Assembly (NCBI GenBank): GCA_040880305.1
Contig: JBBDIP010000019.1
Span: 1 to 37,109 of the forward strand
Length of the DNA stretch: 37,109 bases
Origin: JBBDIP01 sp040880305
GTDB taxonomy: Bacteria; Bacillota; Sulfobacillia; Fermentithermobacillales; Fermentithermobacillaceae
Reading direction: 5' to 3'
In this document: piece after piece, positions 24,507-32,544 of the stretch
Numbering within the stretch: position 1 is the first letter of the stretch
How the letters are laid out: the number at the start of each line of letters is the position of its first letter
Notes under the pieces: generated by a model
What the model saw: only the letters and a program-made list of their open reading frames with translations
What the model was told of the DNA's origin: nothing
The model's database searches: none
Made by a program: the position numbers and the translations under genes

Positions 24507-25166
24507 CTACCCTCTCTCGGCCAACTTGCTAAGCTTCTGGACGCCTTCGTTGGGGCCCACTGCTACAAGTATGTCCCCCTCGTGCAGGGGCTCGTCCGGA
24601 CTCACGAAAACATTGACGTTCTTGTTCCTCTTTATGGCCACCACCGTGAGGCCCATGCGGTTTCGAAGGTTCAGGTCGCGGAGGGTCCGGCCCGAGAGCG
24701 CACCGGTAACTACAATCTCGACAACGCTGATGTCGTCGGACAGTTCGATATGGTCGATGACGCTGCCGGAGACAAGCGAATACGCCAGCCTCTCTCCCAT
24801 GTCCTTCTCGGGGAAGACGATGGTGTCGGCGCCTATCTTCTCCAATATCCTTCCGTGCACCTCGCCGGCAGCCTTAACGATAACCTTGGCCACGCCCATC
24901 TGCTTGAGGAAAAGCGTCACCAAGAGGCTCGGCTCAAACGCCTTCATGGCTACCACGACCACGTCGAAGTTCTTGATCCCAAGGTCGCGGAGCGCCTCCT
25001 CATCGGTGGCGTCGGCTTGCACAGCCTGGGTCACCGTGGAAGCCAATTCCCGGACACGGTCCTCATCTATGTCGACTGCCAGCACCTCGTGCCCCATCTT
25101 GGCCAGCGTCGAGGCGAGACTGCTGCCGAACCTGCCGAGCCCTATGACTGCGAACTGCTTGGCCAT
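24507..25166 (-). CDS. KtrA/TrkA-type potassium uptake regulatory subunit
   Basis: The 219-residue cytoplasmic ring subunit gates the potassium channel. It has an N-terminal RCK_N (Rossmann) domain with GLGRFGSSLA (about 9-18) and the acidic AVDIDEDRV that binds nucleotide. A C-terminal RCK_C/TrkA_C domain (about 135-215) follows. The length and single-RCK layout match KtrA/KtrC rather than the double-length TrkA of E. coli. It follows ktrB by 16 nt in the same direction. Confidence 0.93.
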   Translation of the reverse strand: MAKQFAVIGLGRFGSSLASTLAKMGHEVLAVDIDEDRVRELASTVTQAVQADATDEEALRDLGIKNFDVVVVAMKAFEPSLLVTLFLKQMGVAKVIVKAAGEVHGRILEKIGADTIVFPEKDMGERLAYSLVSGSVIDHIELSDDISVVEIVVTGALSGRTLRDLNLRNRMGLTVVAIKRNKNVNVFVSPDEPLHEGDILVAVGPNEGVQKLSKLAERG

Positions 25167-25182
25167 TTCACTTCACTCACCT

Positions 25183-26529
25183 TTACCCTACCGTCACTCT
25201 CTCCTCCGGGTACCGCACACCTCCGTTGCCCCTCTGACGGGAAAGGGCAATCGCGAGTGAAAGCGGACCCACTCTGCCGGTAAACATTGTGCAGATTAAA
25301 ACCAACTTGCTGGCCTCCGACAGCGTGGGGGTGAGACCCCTGGAGAGCCCCACAGTGCCAAAGGCTGATGTGACCTCGAACAGGATGTCCAGGAAAGGTT
25401 TCTGCTCAATGCCCGATACGATCATGGTCGATGCGACGACCAGGGCCAGCGCCAGCAATAAGATCGCCACGGCCTTCGAGACTACGTCTTGCGGGAGCCT
25501 GCGTTTCTCAAGCGTCACATCGTGGCCACCCTCAACCGATGCCCTCACCATCCTCGCGACCACCGCGAAGGTGGTCGTCTTGATCCCGCCGCCTGTGCCT
25601 CCGGGCGAGGCACCAATGAACATGAGGATCACGGTCAGGAACGCCGCGGGAGCCCAAAGGTTCTCCTCAAGGATCGAGTTGAACCCGGCCGTCCTGGGAG
25701 TCACCGATTGGAACCAAGCCGACAAAACCTTGCCCTTGAGACCCTGGGGACCAAGCGTGCCGGGGTTATTCCATTCCAGGGCCCCGAACGCGACCGTCCC
25801 CACGACAAGCAGGATGATGCTCATCCTGAGGGCCAGCCTGGAGTGCAGGCTCAACGAGTTCCACCTGAAGCGGTTGACGTAGAGGTCAACCAGCACGTGA
25901 AACCCAATGCCTCCGAAGATTATGAGGAGACTCACCGTCAGTATAACAGTAGCGTTGCTCTGGAACCCCATGAGGTTGTCGCCAAGGATGTCGAACCCGG
26001 CATTGCAGAAGGCCGATACCGAGTGGAAAACCCCTTGGAAGAAGGATTCGGCGAACGACAGGTTCCTCGTCCTGCCTATGACCGTCCCCAGAATGACCGC
26101 CCCGATAAGCTCAAACACAAGCGTGGCAACGATAACGCGCTTGGCCAACGATACCAGACCCGATAGTCTGGACTGGCCGGTTTGCTCCTGCAGCAGCATG
26201 CGCTCGCGCAAGCCAATTCGCCTGCCGGTGACAAGGGCGTGCATGGTGGCGAAAATCATGAGGCCGAGGCCGCCGATCTGGATGAGGGCCAATATCACAG
26301 CTTGGCCGAACGTGCTCCAGAACTCGGCTGTATTGACGACCGCCAAGCCCGTGACGCACACGGCCGAAGCGGCTGTAAAGAAGGCGTCAATGAGCCTCGG
26401 AGAGGCACCCGACTTGGAAGAGACCGGCAACATCAGAAGGATGGTGCCGATCATGATCACAAGAGCAAATGACAGGACAACTAGCCGGGTGGGGGTTGCC
26501 CACTTCGGCCTGAGGGTTCCCGAAGACAC
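25183..26529 (-). CDS. KtrB/TrkH-type potassium channel subunit
   Basis: The 448-residue protein has the four-fold helix-pore-helix layout of the Trk/Ktr/HKT family. Recognisable filter segments are FFTAASAVCVTGLAVV, VFHSVSAFCNAGFDILG, WFQSVTPRTAGFNSI and EVTSAFGTVGLSRGL, each with the single key glycine. GASPGGTGGGIKTTT is the intramembrane loop region. With its KtrA partner downstream it should import potassium (with sodium, in Ktr systems). The start is GTG at 26529 with GGAGGAGAAAGTT before it. Confidence 0.95.
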   Translation of the reverse strand: MSSGTLRPKWATPTRLVVLSFALVIMIGTILLMLPVSSKSGASPRLIDAFFTAASAVCVTGLAVVNTAEFWSTFGQAVILALIQIGGLGLMIFATMHALVTGRRIGLRERMLLQEQTGQSRLSGLVSLAKRVIVATLVFELIGAVILGTVIGRTRNLSFAESFFQGVFHSVSAFCNAGFDILGDNLMGFQSNATVILTVSLLIIFGGIGFHVLVDLYVNRFRWNSLSLHSRLALRMSIILLVVGTVAFGALEWNNPGTLGPQGLKGKVLSAWFQSVTPRTAGFNSILEENLWAPAAFLTVILMFIGASPGGTGGGIKTTTFAVVARMVRASVEGGHDVTLEKRRLPQDVVSKAVAILLLALALVVASTMIVSGIEQKPFLDILFEVTSAFGTVGLSRGLTPTLSEASKLVLICTMFTGRVGPLSLAIALSRQRGNGGVRYPEERVTVG

Positions 26530-26581
26530 AACTTTCTCCTCCAGTCAGACCCTGCCCGGAACACCGGCTGCAAGAAAACGC

Positions 26582-26938
26582 TTACGCCTGTTTGGCCTTG
26601 GCCACGGAAACCAGGTCCGCGAACGCCTTCTCGTCAGTGATAGCCAGATCGGCGAGTATCTGCCGGTTGATGTCGACGCCGGCCTTCTTGAGCCCGCAGA
26701 TCAAGGTGTTGTAGTTGATGCCGTTGAGCCTGGCCGCTGCGTTGATCCTGGCGATCCACAGGCTCCGCCATTCTCTCTTCTTCTCCCGCCTGTGCCTGCG
26801 GGCATAATGCAGGGCCTTCATTACCGCCTCGTTGGCCATGCGGAATGACTTGGAACGCTTGCCCCAATAGCCCTTGGCAAGCTTCAGTATCTTCTTGTGT
26901 CTCTTATGGTTGGTTAACCCGGTTTTGACACGAGCCAT
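26582..26938 (-). CDS. rplT: 50S ribosomal protein L20
   Basis: The 118-residue protein has the conserved long basic N-terminal extension (MARVKTGLTNHKRHKKILKLAKGYWG) and RINAAARLNGINY. L20 is needed early in 50S assembly and, in Bacillota, represses its own operon through the infC leader RNA. It is the last gene of infC-rpmI-rplT. Confidence 0.98.
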   Translation of the reverse strand: MARVKTGLTNHKRHKKILKLAKGYWGKRSKSFRMANEAVMKALHYARRHRREKKREWRSLWIARINAAARLNGINYNTLICGLKKAGVDINRQILADLAITDEKAFADLVSVAKAKQA

Positions 26939-26981
26939 ATCTTGATCCCTCTTTCGCGCTTATTTCGTAACCGGAAGCCCA

Positions 26982-27188
26982 TTACTTGTAAGGAATCAGG
27001 GCCCTTATCCTTTTCTCATGGACTACCGTTAGACCGGAATCTTTCTTCAGTCTCCGCCTCCGGGCGGCATCCTTGTTGCGGAGCCTGTGGCTGTGTCCGG
27101 AGTGGTAATGCCTGATCTTTCCGGTACCGGTCACGAAGAAGCGCTTCTTCGCCCCGCTGTGAGTCTTCATCTTGTTCTTCTTAGCCAC
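26982..27188 (-). CDS. rpmI: 50S ribosomal protein L35
   Basis: The 68-residue protein begins MAKKNKMKTHSGAKKRF and has the conserved RAKRNRRL-like basic centre (here RLRNKDAARRRRLKK). It sits between infC and rplT in the standard order. A good ribosome site (GAGGGAGTG) precedes the ATG. Confidence 0.97.
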   Translation of the reverse strand: MAKKNKMKTHSGAKKRFFVTGTGKIRHYHSGHSHRLRNKDAARRRRLKKDSGLTVVHEKRIRALIPYK

Positions 27189-27216
27189 GATGGAACACTC
27201 CCTCTGACTGCATCCT

Positions 27217-27789
27217 TCACTCAGCCTTTGTCTCGGCCGGGGCGACCGCGGCCGCCTTTGGGGCCGCTGGCTGGTTCTGCTGGGGGCGAGGCGAGAGCAC
27301 CATGATCATGTTCCTGCCTTCAATCCTGGGAGGCCTCTCGACCACACAAAGGTCCTTGACCATCTCAAGGAGCTTCTCCAATACCTTCTGCCCATTCTCA
27401 AGGTGAGCCATTTCTCTTCCCCGGAACATAATGGTCGCCTTGACCTTATCGCCGTCTGAAAGGAACCTGTCGCAAGCCTTTGCCTTGACGTCGAAGTCGT
27501 GATCGTCGATCGTCGGTCTCATCTTGATCTCTTTGACGTCCTGCACCTTCTGCTTCTTCTTGGCCTCTTTCATGCGCTTGGACTGCTCGTACTTCCACCT
27601 GGAGTAGTCCATGATACGGCACACCGGTGGCCTTGCCTGGGCTGCCACCTCCACGAGGTCGAGTCCACGCTCTCTAGCCATCTTGAGCGCCTCGTGAGTC
27701 GGCACGATACCCAGCTGCTCAGCGTCTACCCCGACCAGCCTGACTTCCCGTACTCTGATAGACTCATTTACTCTTTGGTCCTGACTTAT
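27217..27789 (-). CDS. infC: Translation initiation factor IF-3, probable ATA start
   Basis: The 190-residue factor has an N-terminal domain (VNESIRVREVRLVG), linker helix (SKRMKEAKKKQKVQDVKEIKMRPTIDDHD) and C-terminal domain (IMFRGREMAH). An Ala/Pro-rich tail is seen at the end. Homology begins at SQDQRVNESIR. The only codon with a properly spaced ribosome site (AAAGGAG, 9 nt) before it is ATA at 27789. A TTG at 27798 abuts the GGAG and cannot be served by it. infC commonly uses rare starts (ATT, ATC, ATA), which IF-3 itself discriminates against, giving autoregulation. The frame stays open to 27849 across the terminator hairpin, which is not coding. Confidence 0.93.
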   Translation of the reverse strand: MSQDQRVNESIRVREVRLVGVDAEQLGIVPTHEALKMARERGLDLVEVAAQARPPVCRIMDYSRWKYEQSKRMKEAKKKQKVQDVKEIKMRPTIDDHDFDVKAKACDRFLSDGDKVKATIMFRGREMAHLENGQKVLEKLLEMVKDLCVVERPPRIEGRNMIMVLSPRPQQNQPAAPKAAAVAPAETKAE

Positions 27790-27972
27790 TGATGTCAACT
27801 CCTTTCTCTGCCTTAAAAAAGCGGTGGGCGGGTGAATCCACCCGCCCACAGAACCTTCGCGCCCGGAGTCGCCAACGGCGCTCCGACAACGCTACTTCGG
27901 TGTTATCTGTGAACCCTGCGAGATCCAAAGGACCGCAAGGTGAGAAGCGGATGGCTTCTACTTCATTGTCCA
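27790..27972 (-). promoter_or_regulatory. infC-rpmI-rplT leader, probable L20-type attenuator
   Basis: About 180 nt separate the predicted transcription start from the infC start. The leader ends in a strong intrinsic terminator just upstream of the ribosome site. This matches the arrangement of the Bacillota L20 leader, in which L20 binding favours termination. I did not identify the L20-binding pseudo-helix or antiterminator by folding, so the class assignment rests on position and layout. Confidence 0.65.
27815..27849 (-). terminator. Terminator in the infC leader
   Basis: An 11-bp perfect stem, GTGGGCGGGTG with CACCCGCCCAC, has a 4-nt loop and is followed by CGCTTTTTT. It lies about 25 nt before the infC start. 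It could end thrS transcripts as well as attenuate the infC operon. Confidence 0.9.
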
Positions 27973-27978
27973 GGGGAA

Positions 27979-28007
27979 ACTATATACTCACAGGGATCAT
28001 ATGTCAA
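27979..28007 (-). promoter_or_regulatory. Promoter of infC-rpmI-rplT overlapping the thrS stop codon
   Basis: A perfect TTGACA (28002-28007) and TATAGT (27979-27984) are separated by 17 bp. The -35 box includes the thrS TGA stop codon. This is the best sigma-A promoter in the window and lets the ribosomal operon escape thrS T-box control. Confidence 0.85.
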
Positions 28008-29953
28008 AGCGCTGTTGGCTGCAGCGATTTCTTCCGGACCTCTTCCGTCGCCTTGGCGACAAAGTCCTGGAGCCCAAGGCTTCCGAGATCTCCCAAAGTC
28101 CTGTGCCTCACAGAAATCGTCCCGCTCTCTTCCTCCCTACCACCAACCACCAGCATGTAGGGGACTCTCTGCATCTGAGCCTGCCGTATCTTGTAGCCCA
28201 TCTTCTCTGGGCCGAGGTCGCACAGGACCCTCAGCTCTGCATCCTTGAGCGCCGACGCAACTTTCTTGGCATACTCAGCCTGCTTCTCTGAGACCGGGAT
28301 CACTTCCACCTGAACTGGAGCCAGCCACAGCGGGAACGCGCCGCCGTAGTGCTCGACCAGGCCGGCTACGAACCTCTCCATGCTGCCCAAGACCGTGCGA
28401 TGGATCATGACCGGTCGGTGGCGCGCGCCATCGTCGCCGATGTAGTTCACGTCAAACCGCTCAGGCAAGTTGAAGTCCACCTGGATGGTGGGCCCCTGCC
28501 ACATCCTGCCCAGGGCGTCCTTTATCTTGATGTCGATGGCCGGCCCGTAGAACTTGGCTTCTCCCGGGTCGATCTTGTACTCGAGTCCTTTCCTCTGAAG
28601 GGCGGCCTCAAGCGCCTTCTGCGCCAAATCCCAGCCCTCGTCGTCCCCCACGTACTTGGCCTTGTTCTCGGGGTCTCTGACCGAGAGCATGCACTGGTAT
28701 TCCTTATATCCGAACGTCTCCATCATGAACTGGGTCAGATCCACGACCCCGACCAGTTCATCCACCAGCTGGTCAGGCCGCACGAAGAGGTGGGCATCAT
28801 CCTGGGTGAAACCCCTCACCCTGAGCGCTCCGTGGAGGACGCCGGACCGCTCGTAGCGGTAGACCGTACCGAGCTCCGCGGTCCTTATGGGCAGGTCGCG
28901 GTAGCTCCTGGTATCGTTCTTGAACATGAGGATGTGGAAGGGGCAGTTCATCGGCTTCAGGAGGTACTCCACGCCCTCGACCACCATGGGCGCGTACATG
29001 CTATCGCGGTACCATCCCCAATGGCCCGAAGTCTTCCACAGGTCGAGCTTGGCGATGTGGGGAGAATAGACGATGTCGTACCCGCGTTTCCGGTGCTCCT
29101 TGCGCCAGAAGTTCTCGACCTCCTCGCGGACGACGCTGCCTTTCGGGTGCCAGTAGACCAGGCCCGGGCCGCCCTCTTCTTGCAGGCTGAACAGGTCCAG
29201 CTCCTTGGCAAGCTTCCGGTGGTCGCGCTTCTTGATCTCCTCAAGGCGTTCCAAGTGCTTGGCCAGATCGTCCTGCGTCACAAAGGCCGTGCCGTAGATC
29301 CTTTGAAGCATCGGAAGCTTCTCATCACCGTGCCAATAGGCGCCGGCCACACTCAAGAGCTTGAGCGCCTTGACGTAGCCGGTCGATGGTGCGTGGGGCC
29401 CGGCGCACAGGTCGACGAAATCCCCTTGCCTGTAGAGGGAAATGGCCTCGCCCTCGGGCAGATCCTCCAGGAGCTCCCGCTTGTACGGGTCGCCTTCTTC
29501 GGAGAATATGGCCCGCGCCGCTTCACGGGAGACTTCCTCCCTCACGACCGGCAGGTTCTCTTCCACGATAGTCTTCATCTCGACTTCGATCTTCTCGAGG
29601 TCCTCGGGCCCGAACGGCCTTTTGGTGTCGAAGTCGTAGTAGAAACCGTCCTCAATGGCGGGGCCGATGGCGAGTTTAACCTCGGGATAGAGCCGCTTCA
29701 CCGCCTGCGCCAAAATGTGAGCCGCAGTGTGCCGCAGGGCCCACCTGGCTCTCTCGTCATCGAAAGTTAGAGGAACGACCGAGCAGTCCCCCGCAACCTT
29801 CGAGCGGAGCTCTCTGGCCTCTTCCCCGTCCCCCACCAGTATGACGTCGTTCTTCCAGCCCATGGCCTTCTTGACGTCCAGGTAGGTCCCGCCGCACGGG
29901 ATGCGGTGGGCAGATCCTCCACACTTCACTTGGTACTCGGATCTCTGATCCAT
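28004..29953 (-). CDS. thrS: Threonyl-tRNA synthetase
   Basis: The 649-residue class II synthetase has an N-terminal TGS-type domain (about 1-65), a SAD editing domain (about 70-225) with HTAAHILAQAVKRLYP and ISLYRQGDFVDLCAGPHAP. The catalytic core has MNCPFHILMF, RTAELGTVYRYERSGVLHGALRVRGFTQDDAH and VMIHRTVLGSMERF. The anticodon-binding domain is at the C-terminus (about 545-640). GGAGGGG precedes the ATG at 29953. A T-box leader lies upstream. Confidence 0.97.
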   Translation of the reverse strand: MDQRSEYQVKCGGSAHRIPCGGTYLDVKKAMGWKNDVILVGDGEEARELRSKVAGDCSVVPLTFDDERARWALRHTAAHILAQAVKRLYPEVKLAIGPAIEDGFYYDFDTKRPFGPEDLEKIEVEMKTIVEENLPVVREEVSREAARAIFSEEGDPYKRELLEDLPEGEAISLYRQGDFVDLCAGPHAPSTGYVKALKLLSVAGAYWHGDEKLPMLQRIYGTAFVTQDDLAKHLERLEEIKKRDHRKLAKELDLFSLQEEGGPGLVYWHPKGSVVREEVENFWRKEHRKRGYDIVYSPHIAKLDLWKTSGHWGWYRDSMYAPMVVEGVEYLLKPMNCPFHILMFKNDTRSYRDLPIRTAELGTVYRYERSGVLHGALRVRGFTQDDAHLFVRPDQLVDELVGVVDLTQFMMETFGYKEYQCMLSVRDPENKAKYVGDDEGWDLAQKALEAALQRKGLEYKIDPGEAKFYGPAIDIKIKDALGRMWQGPTIQVDFNLPERFDVNYIGDDGARHRPVMIHRTVLGSMERFVAGLVEHYGGAFPLWLAPVQVEVIPVSEKQAEYAKKVASALKDAELRVLCDLGPEKMGYKIRQAQMQRVPYMLVVGGREEESGTISVRHRTLGDLGSLGLQDFVAKATEEVRKKSLQPTAL

Positions 29954-29977
29954 ATCGATCCCCTCCTGTTGGTGAAA

Positions 29978-30008
29978 TCAAAAACCTCGTCCCAAGAAGG
30001 GGCGAGGT
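29978..30008 (-). terminator. Regulated terminator of the thrS T-box
   Basis: The stem ACCTCG/CGAGGT continues after one mismatch with CCC/GGG and a TTCTT loop, and is followed by TTTTTGATTT. It directly follows the T-box motif. Confidence 0.85.
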
Positions 30009-30214
30009 CCGCTGTTCCACCCTAATTCGGCCGCACGCTTGTGCTGGCCCTCCTCAAGCTGTATCGCGCGAGTCGCGCCGGCGTTATCCTTTCGGCGTCC
30101 ACCGGGGGCTCAGAGGTGGTGTTTCCCGGTTCTTCCGCGGGACGCTTTCAGCCTGTGGCCATCCCTCTCTAAGCGGCGCGACCGGTACGATCCTCATCAA
30201 TGCCCAGATGCATT
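29978..30214 (-). promoter_or_regulatory. T-box riboswitch controlling thrS
   Basis: The thrS leader contains the T-box motif AGGGTGGAACAGCGG (about 30009-30023) next to an intrinsic terminator. Upstream is an extended Stem I region with TTAGAGAGGGATGG. The triplet ACC in GAAACACCACC is a plausible Thr specifier, though the structure was not folded in full. Uncharged tRNA-Thr would promote antitermination. Confidence 0.9.
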
Positions 30215-30220
30215 TAGGGG

Positions 30221-30250
30221 ATTATACATCGGCTTTATGGCCAGGAGCAA
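30221..30250 (-). promoter_or_regulatory. Promoter of the thrS transcript
   Basis: TTGCTC (30245-30250) and TGTATAAT, containing the -10 box TATAAT (30221-30226), are separated by 18 bp. Transcription would start near 30214, just before the T-box Stem I. Confidence 0.6.
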
Positions 30251-30277
30251 GCGAATGCCGGCGTTTCTTGAAGGAAT

Positions 30278-31195
30278 CTAGACGTGAACCGGTTCCGGCG
30301 CCGGATCGGTCGACTCCGCGGGACACCCCGGACAGGTAGCCAGCCTTTCTCCAAAGAGGTCCTTGATCAGGTCGAAGCACGGCGATTTGTCGTGGGAGCC
30401 GTGCCAGACGACCCTCTCCGGGGCCAGCGTGACGACCGCGCTAACGATGAGGTCATCCACCCCCAGATCGAAGCCGCCGGGCGGCTTCTCCAAGAACCTG
30501 CCGACTTCACCTTGGACCGGATCCATCTTGTGATCCAGCACGCGGTACGCGTCGCCATTTCTCACCACGTTGACCTCTGCGGCCGTCTCTTTCTGCCTGG
30601 TCATGAAGTGGCGGAGCAGTTTCAGAAACTCGTGGTACTCGCGTTCGGTGAGGTAGTCCTCGGCCACTTTCTCGACCACGTCAAAGAGGTCTTCAAGGTA
30701 GTCCTTGAGCCTGAAGGTGATGAAACCTTCCAGCACGATCTCGTTTTCGCGTTCCAGATACTCGGCCAATTTGGCCCATACCCTGCTCTTGCGGCGACTC
30801 CTGTCTGAAAGGCCTCCCCTGCCGCCGGACCGGCCCTCTCTGCCGTTCAGCCGCAGCGTCACCTTGCGTCGGAGGACTTCCCTATCGCGAGAGGACAGGT
30901 AGGCGTAGTTGTCATCGATGAGGCGCTCCACCAAAACCCGCTCGTATTCATCGATGATAACGTGGGACAACCCGCTGGCCACCGCATCCTTTATGTCGCT
31001 CAGGACTTCCTGCCCTTTTGGCTCGAAGGCCTTGGGGATCTCGCACCTGAACACAAGGAGCTCCCCGGTCAGAGACTCTCGCACTGAGATCTTGACCCCT
31101 CGCTCCTCCCAAGCCTTTATCTCCCGTCCAAGGATGTGGCGGATACTATCAAGCGCTCTTCCTGAGGCCACCGAGAAAAAAGCCAGCCGAGCCAC
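30278..31195 (-). CDS. ytxC: YtxC-like sporulation protein
   Basis: The 305-residue protein matches the YtxC family, which lies upstream of thrS in Bacillus and other spore formers. Supporting features are the central AKLAEYLERENEIVLEGFITFRLKDYLEDLFDVVEKVAEDYLTEREYHEFLKLLRHF region, typical of the family, and the C-terminal DLIKDLFGERLATCPGC. No membrane segment is seen. Its biochemical role is unknown. The GTG start at 31195 is the first possible one, but its GGAG is directly adjacent and poorly spaced, so a later start is possible. Confidence 0.8.
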   Translation of the reverse strand: MARLAFFSVASGRALDSIRHILGREIKAWEERGVKISVRESLTGELLVFRCEIPKAFEPKGQEVLSDIKDAVASGLSHVIIDEYERVLVERLIDDNYAYLSSRDREVLRRKVTLRLNGREGRSGGRGGLSDRSRRKSRVWAKLAEYLERENEIVLEGFITFRLKDYLEDLFDVVEKVAEDYLTEREYHEFLKLLRHFMTRQKETAAEVNVVRNGDAYRVLDHKMDPVQGEVGRFLEKPPGGFDLGVDDLIVSAVVTLAPERVVWHGSHDKSPCFDLIKDLFGERLATCPGCPAESTDPAPEPVHV

Positions 31196-31353
31196 CTCCG
31201 CAGAATAGTATGCCTTTACGGTTTCACCGGAAATTCAAGGCAACTCTTGCCCGCGATCTTCCAGCGCGCTACCTCTGGCATGTCACTTGCCCTCTCGGGG
31301 TGACCTGTCAGCCATAACTTCCCTGAAAGCGAGCCGGCGCGGCAAAAACCATG

Positions 31354-31382
31354 TTGCGCACATAGCCGTGCCGGGATATATA
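31354..31382 (+). promoter_or_regulatory. Candidate promoter for the broken Rrf2-type gene
   Basis: TTGCGC (31354-31359) and TATATA (31377-31382) lie 17 bp apart. The first copy of a motif shared with the hemerythrin gene begins 5 nt downstream, at the expected transcription start, where a repressor could block initiation. Confidence 0.45.
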
Positions 31383-31386
31383 TTAG

Positions 31387-31801
31387 TTGACAACTTAATT
31401 TGCGATTCTCAACACGAGTAAGCCGGTCCGACCGGCAGGGCGGTGGGATAGATGATCACCAGCAGGACCGTGCCCCAGCTTATGGCCATCCTCACGCGCA
31501 AGGGCTGGGTCAACTCCGCGCGCGGCGCCGGGGGCGGAGTACGCCTGGCGATAGACCCCAAGAACGTGACCGTCCAGGACGTCATAGGGGTCTCGGGCGA
31601 TCCCCTTCTGGTCAAGGGCTGCGCCTCCCCGACCGACGACTGCCCCCAAAAGCCAACGTGTCCCCTGCATCCCCTGTGGGCGCGCGCTCAAGCCAGCTTG
31701 GATGCGGCCATGCGGGGTGCTACTCTCGCGGATTTGCTGAAAAGCAGCATCTGATTTTATCTAGGTCCCCCGTGATTCCCTATTGACAGTTTAGTTGGCA
31801 A
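31387..31801 (+). repeat. 19-bp motif repeated at the starts of the Rrf2 and hemerythrin genes
   Basis: TTGACAACTTAATTTGCGA (31387-31405) and TTGACAGTTTAGTTGGCAA (31783-31801) match at 14 of 19 positions. Both copies run directly into the predicted start codon. The first includes the 11-bp palindrome AGTTGACAACT. Only the two ends of the given span are the repeat. Confidence 0.5.
31400..31754 (+). pseudogene. Rrf2-family iron-sulfur regulator, broken by an internal deletion
   Basis: The family's usual N-terminus is recognisable as MRFSTRV from a TTG at 31400. The rest of the DNA-binding helices are missing, and the frame changes. From about 31452 a different frame reads ISRTVPQLMAILTRKGWVNS, then ARGAGGGVRLAI, the normal recognition helix and wing of Rrf2/NsrR-type proteins. 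It continues with three cysteines spaced C-x6-C-x5-C (CASPTDDCPQKPTC), the usual [2Fe-2S] ligands. About 100 bp coding for the first helices appear to be deleted. The last 100 codons could still be translated from ATG 31452, but without a complete HTH. A sequencing error alone would not explain a deletion this size. Confidence 0.65.
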
Positions 31802-32535
31802 TGGCGGACACGCTGCTTCGGATCAACAGTGGCGGGATATCGAAAGATGAAGCGGGAAAGACTCTGGCGTCCATCAGCGAAGTGGAACTCTCCTTGGCGG
31901 AGCAGCGCCTGCTGGAGCGCGGCGTCTCACCTGCGCAATTGCAGGGCCTGTGCAAGGTTCACCTACAGGTCCTCGACAAGCAAGCAGAAGACCTGCTCGC
32001 GGCCACCGAACCCGGCCACCCGCTCCACACCCTGGTATCGGAGCACCGCATGATCTTGGGGTTCCTAGACTCCCTTGAGGAAGCGGCGGGCGTTATCGAA
32101 CGCACACCTGCGTGGGTTAGCGAAGACGAGGCGCTGAAAGACGCTCTGTACGCCGTGCGCGACGTCGCGTACCACCTTGTGGAGACCGAAAAGCACCACG
32201 CCCGGGAGGAAAAGGCGCTCTTCCCCGCAATGGAGGAACGCGGAATCACCGGCCCGACTAGGACTATGCGCCTTGAGCACGCGGATCTGTGGCCCCACAA
32301 AGAAACGCTCAACGACTTGGCCCAGAATGCCAACCCCGAGACATACGCCGAGGTCAGGGATGAGATCGTCGCGCACGCCGTCTACATCGTCGGCAACCTC
32401 CGGGAGCACATAATGAAGGAGAACTCGATCCTCTATCCTGCTGCCTACCAGGCCATCGTCTATAACGCGGCATGGGAAGATATCAAGAGGAAGTGCGACG
32501 AGATCGGCTACTGCTGCTTCACCCCGGTGTTCTAG
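31801..32535 (+). CDS. DUF438/hemerythrin-domain protein
   Basis: The protein has 244 residues. An N-terminal DUF438 domain (about 1-70, SPAQLQGLCKVHLQVLDKQ) is followed by a hemerythrin-like HHE domain (about 75-215). Likely iron ligands are SEHRMI, EKHHAREEKALFP, LEHADLWPHK and LREHIMKEN. The C-terminus has IGYCCFTPVF. The PAS domain found in many DUF438 proteins is absent. Relatives are linked to oxygen, nitric oxide or iron-sulfur stress and are often controlled by Rrf2-type regulators, fitting the adjacent remnant. The start is uncertain: ATG 31801 or TTG 31795, neither with a ribosome site. Confidence 0.8.
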   Translation: MADTLLRINSGGISKDEAGKTLASISEVELSLAEQRLLERGVSPAQLQGLCKVHLQVLDKQAEDLLAATEPGHPLHTLVSEHRMILGFLDSLEEAAGVIERTPAWVSEDEALKDALYAVRDVAYHLVETEKHHAREEKALFPAMEERGITGPTRTMRLEHADLWPHKETLNDLAQNANPETYAEVRDEIVAHAVYIVGNLREHIMKENSILYPAAYQAIVYNAAWEDIKRKCDEIGYCCFTPVF

Positions 32536-32544
32536 GAGGAATCC

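Noticed and set aside
28349..29770. 473-codon plus-strand open frame
   Set aside because: It lies fully antisense to thrS, a complete conserved gene, and its translation is an arginine/valine-rich shadow with no recognisable motif. Other long antisense frames (for example 22391-23581 and 25907-26848) are rejected for the same reason.
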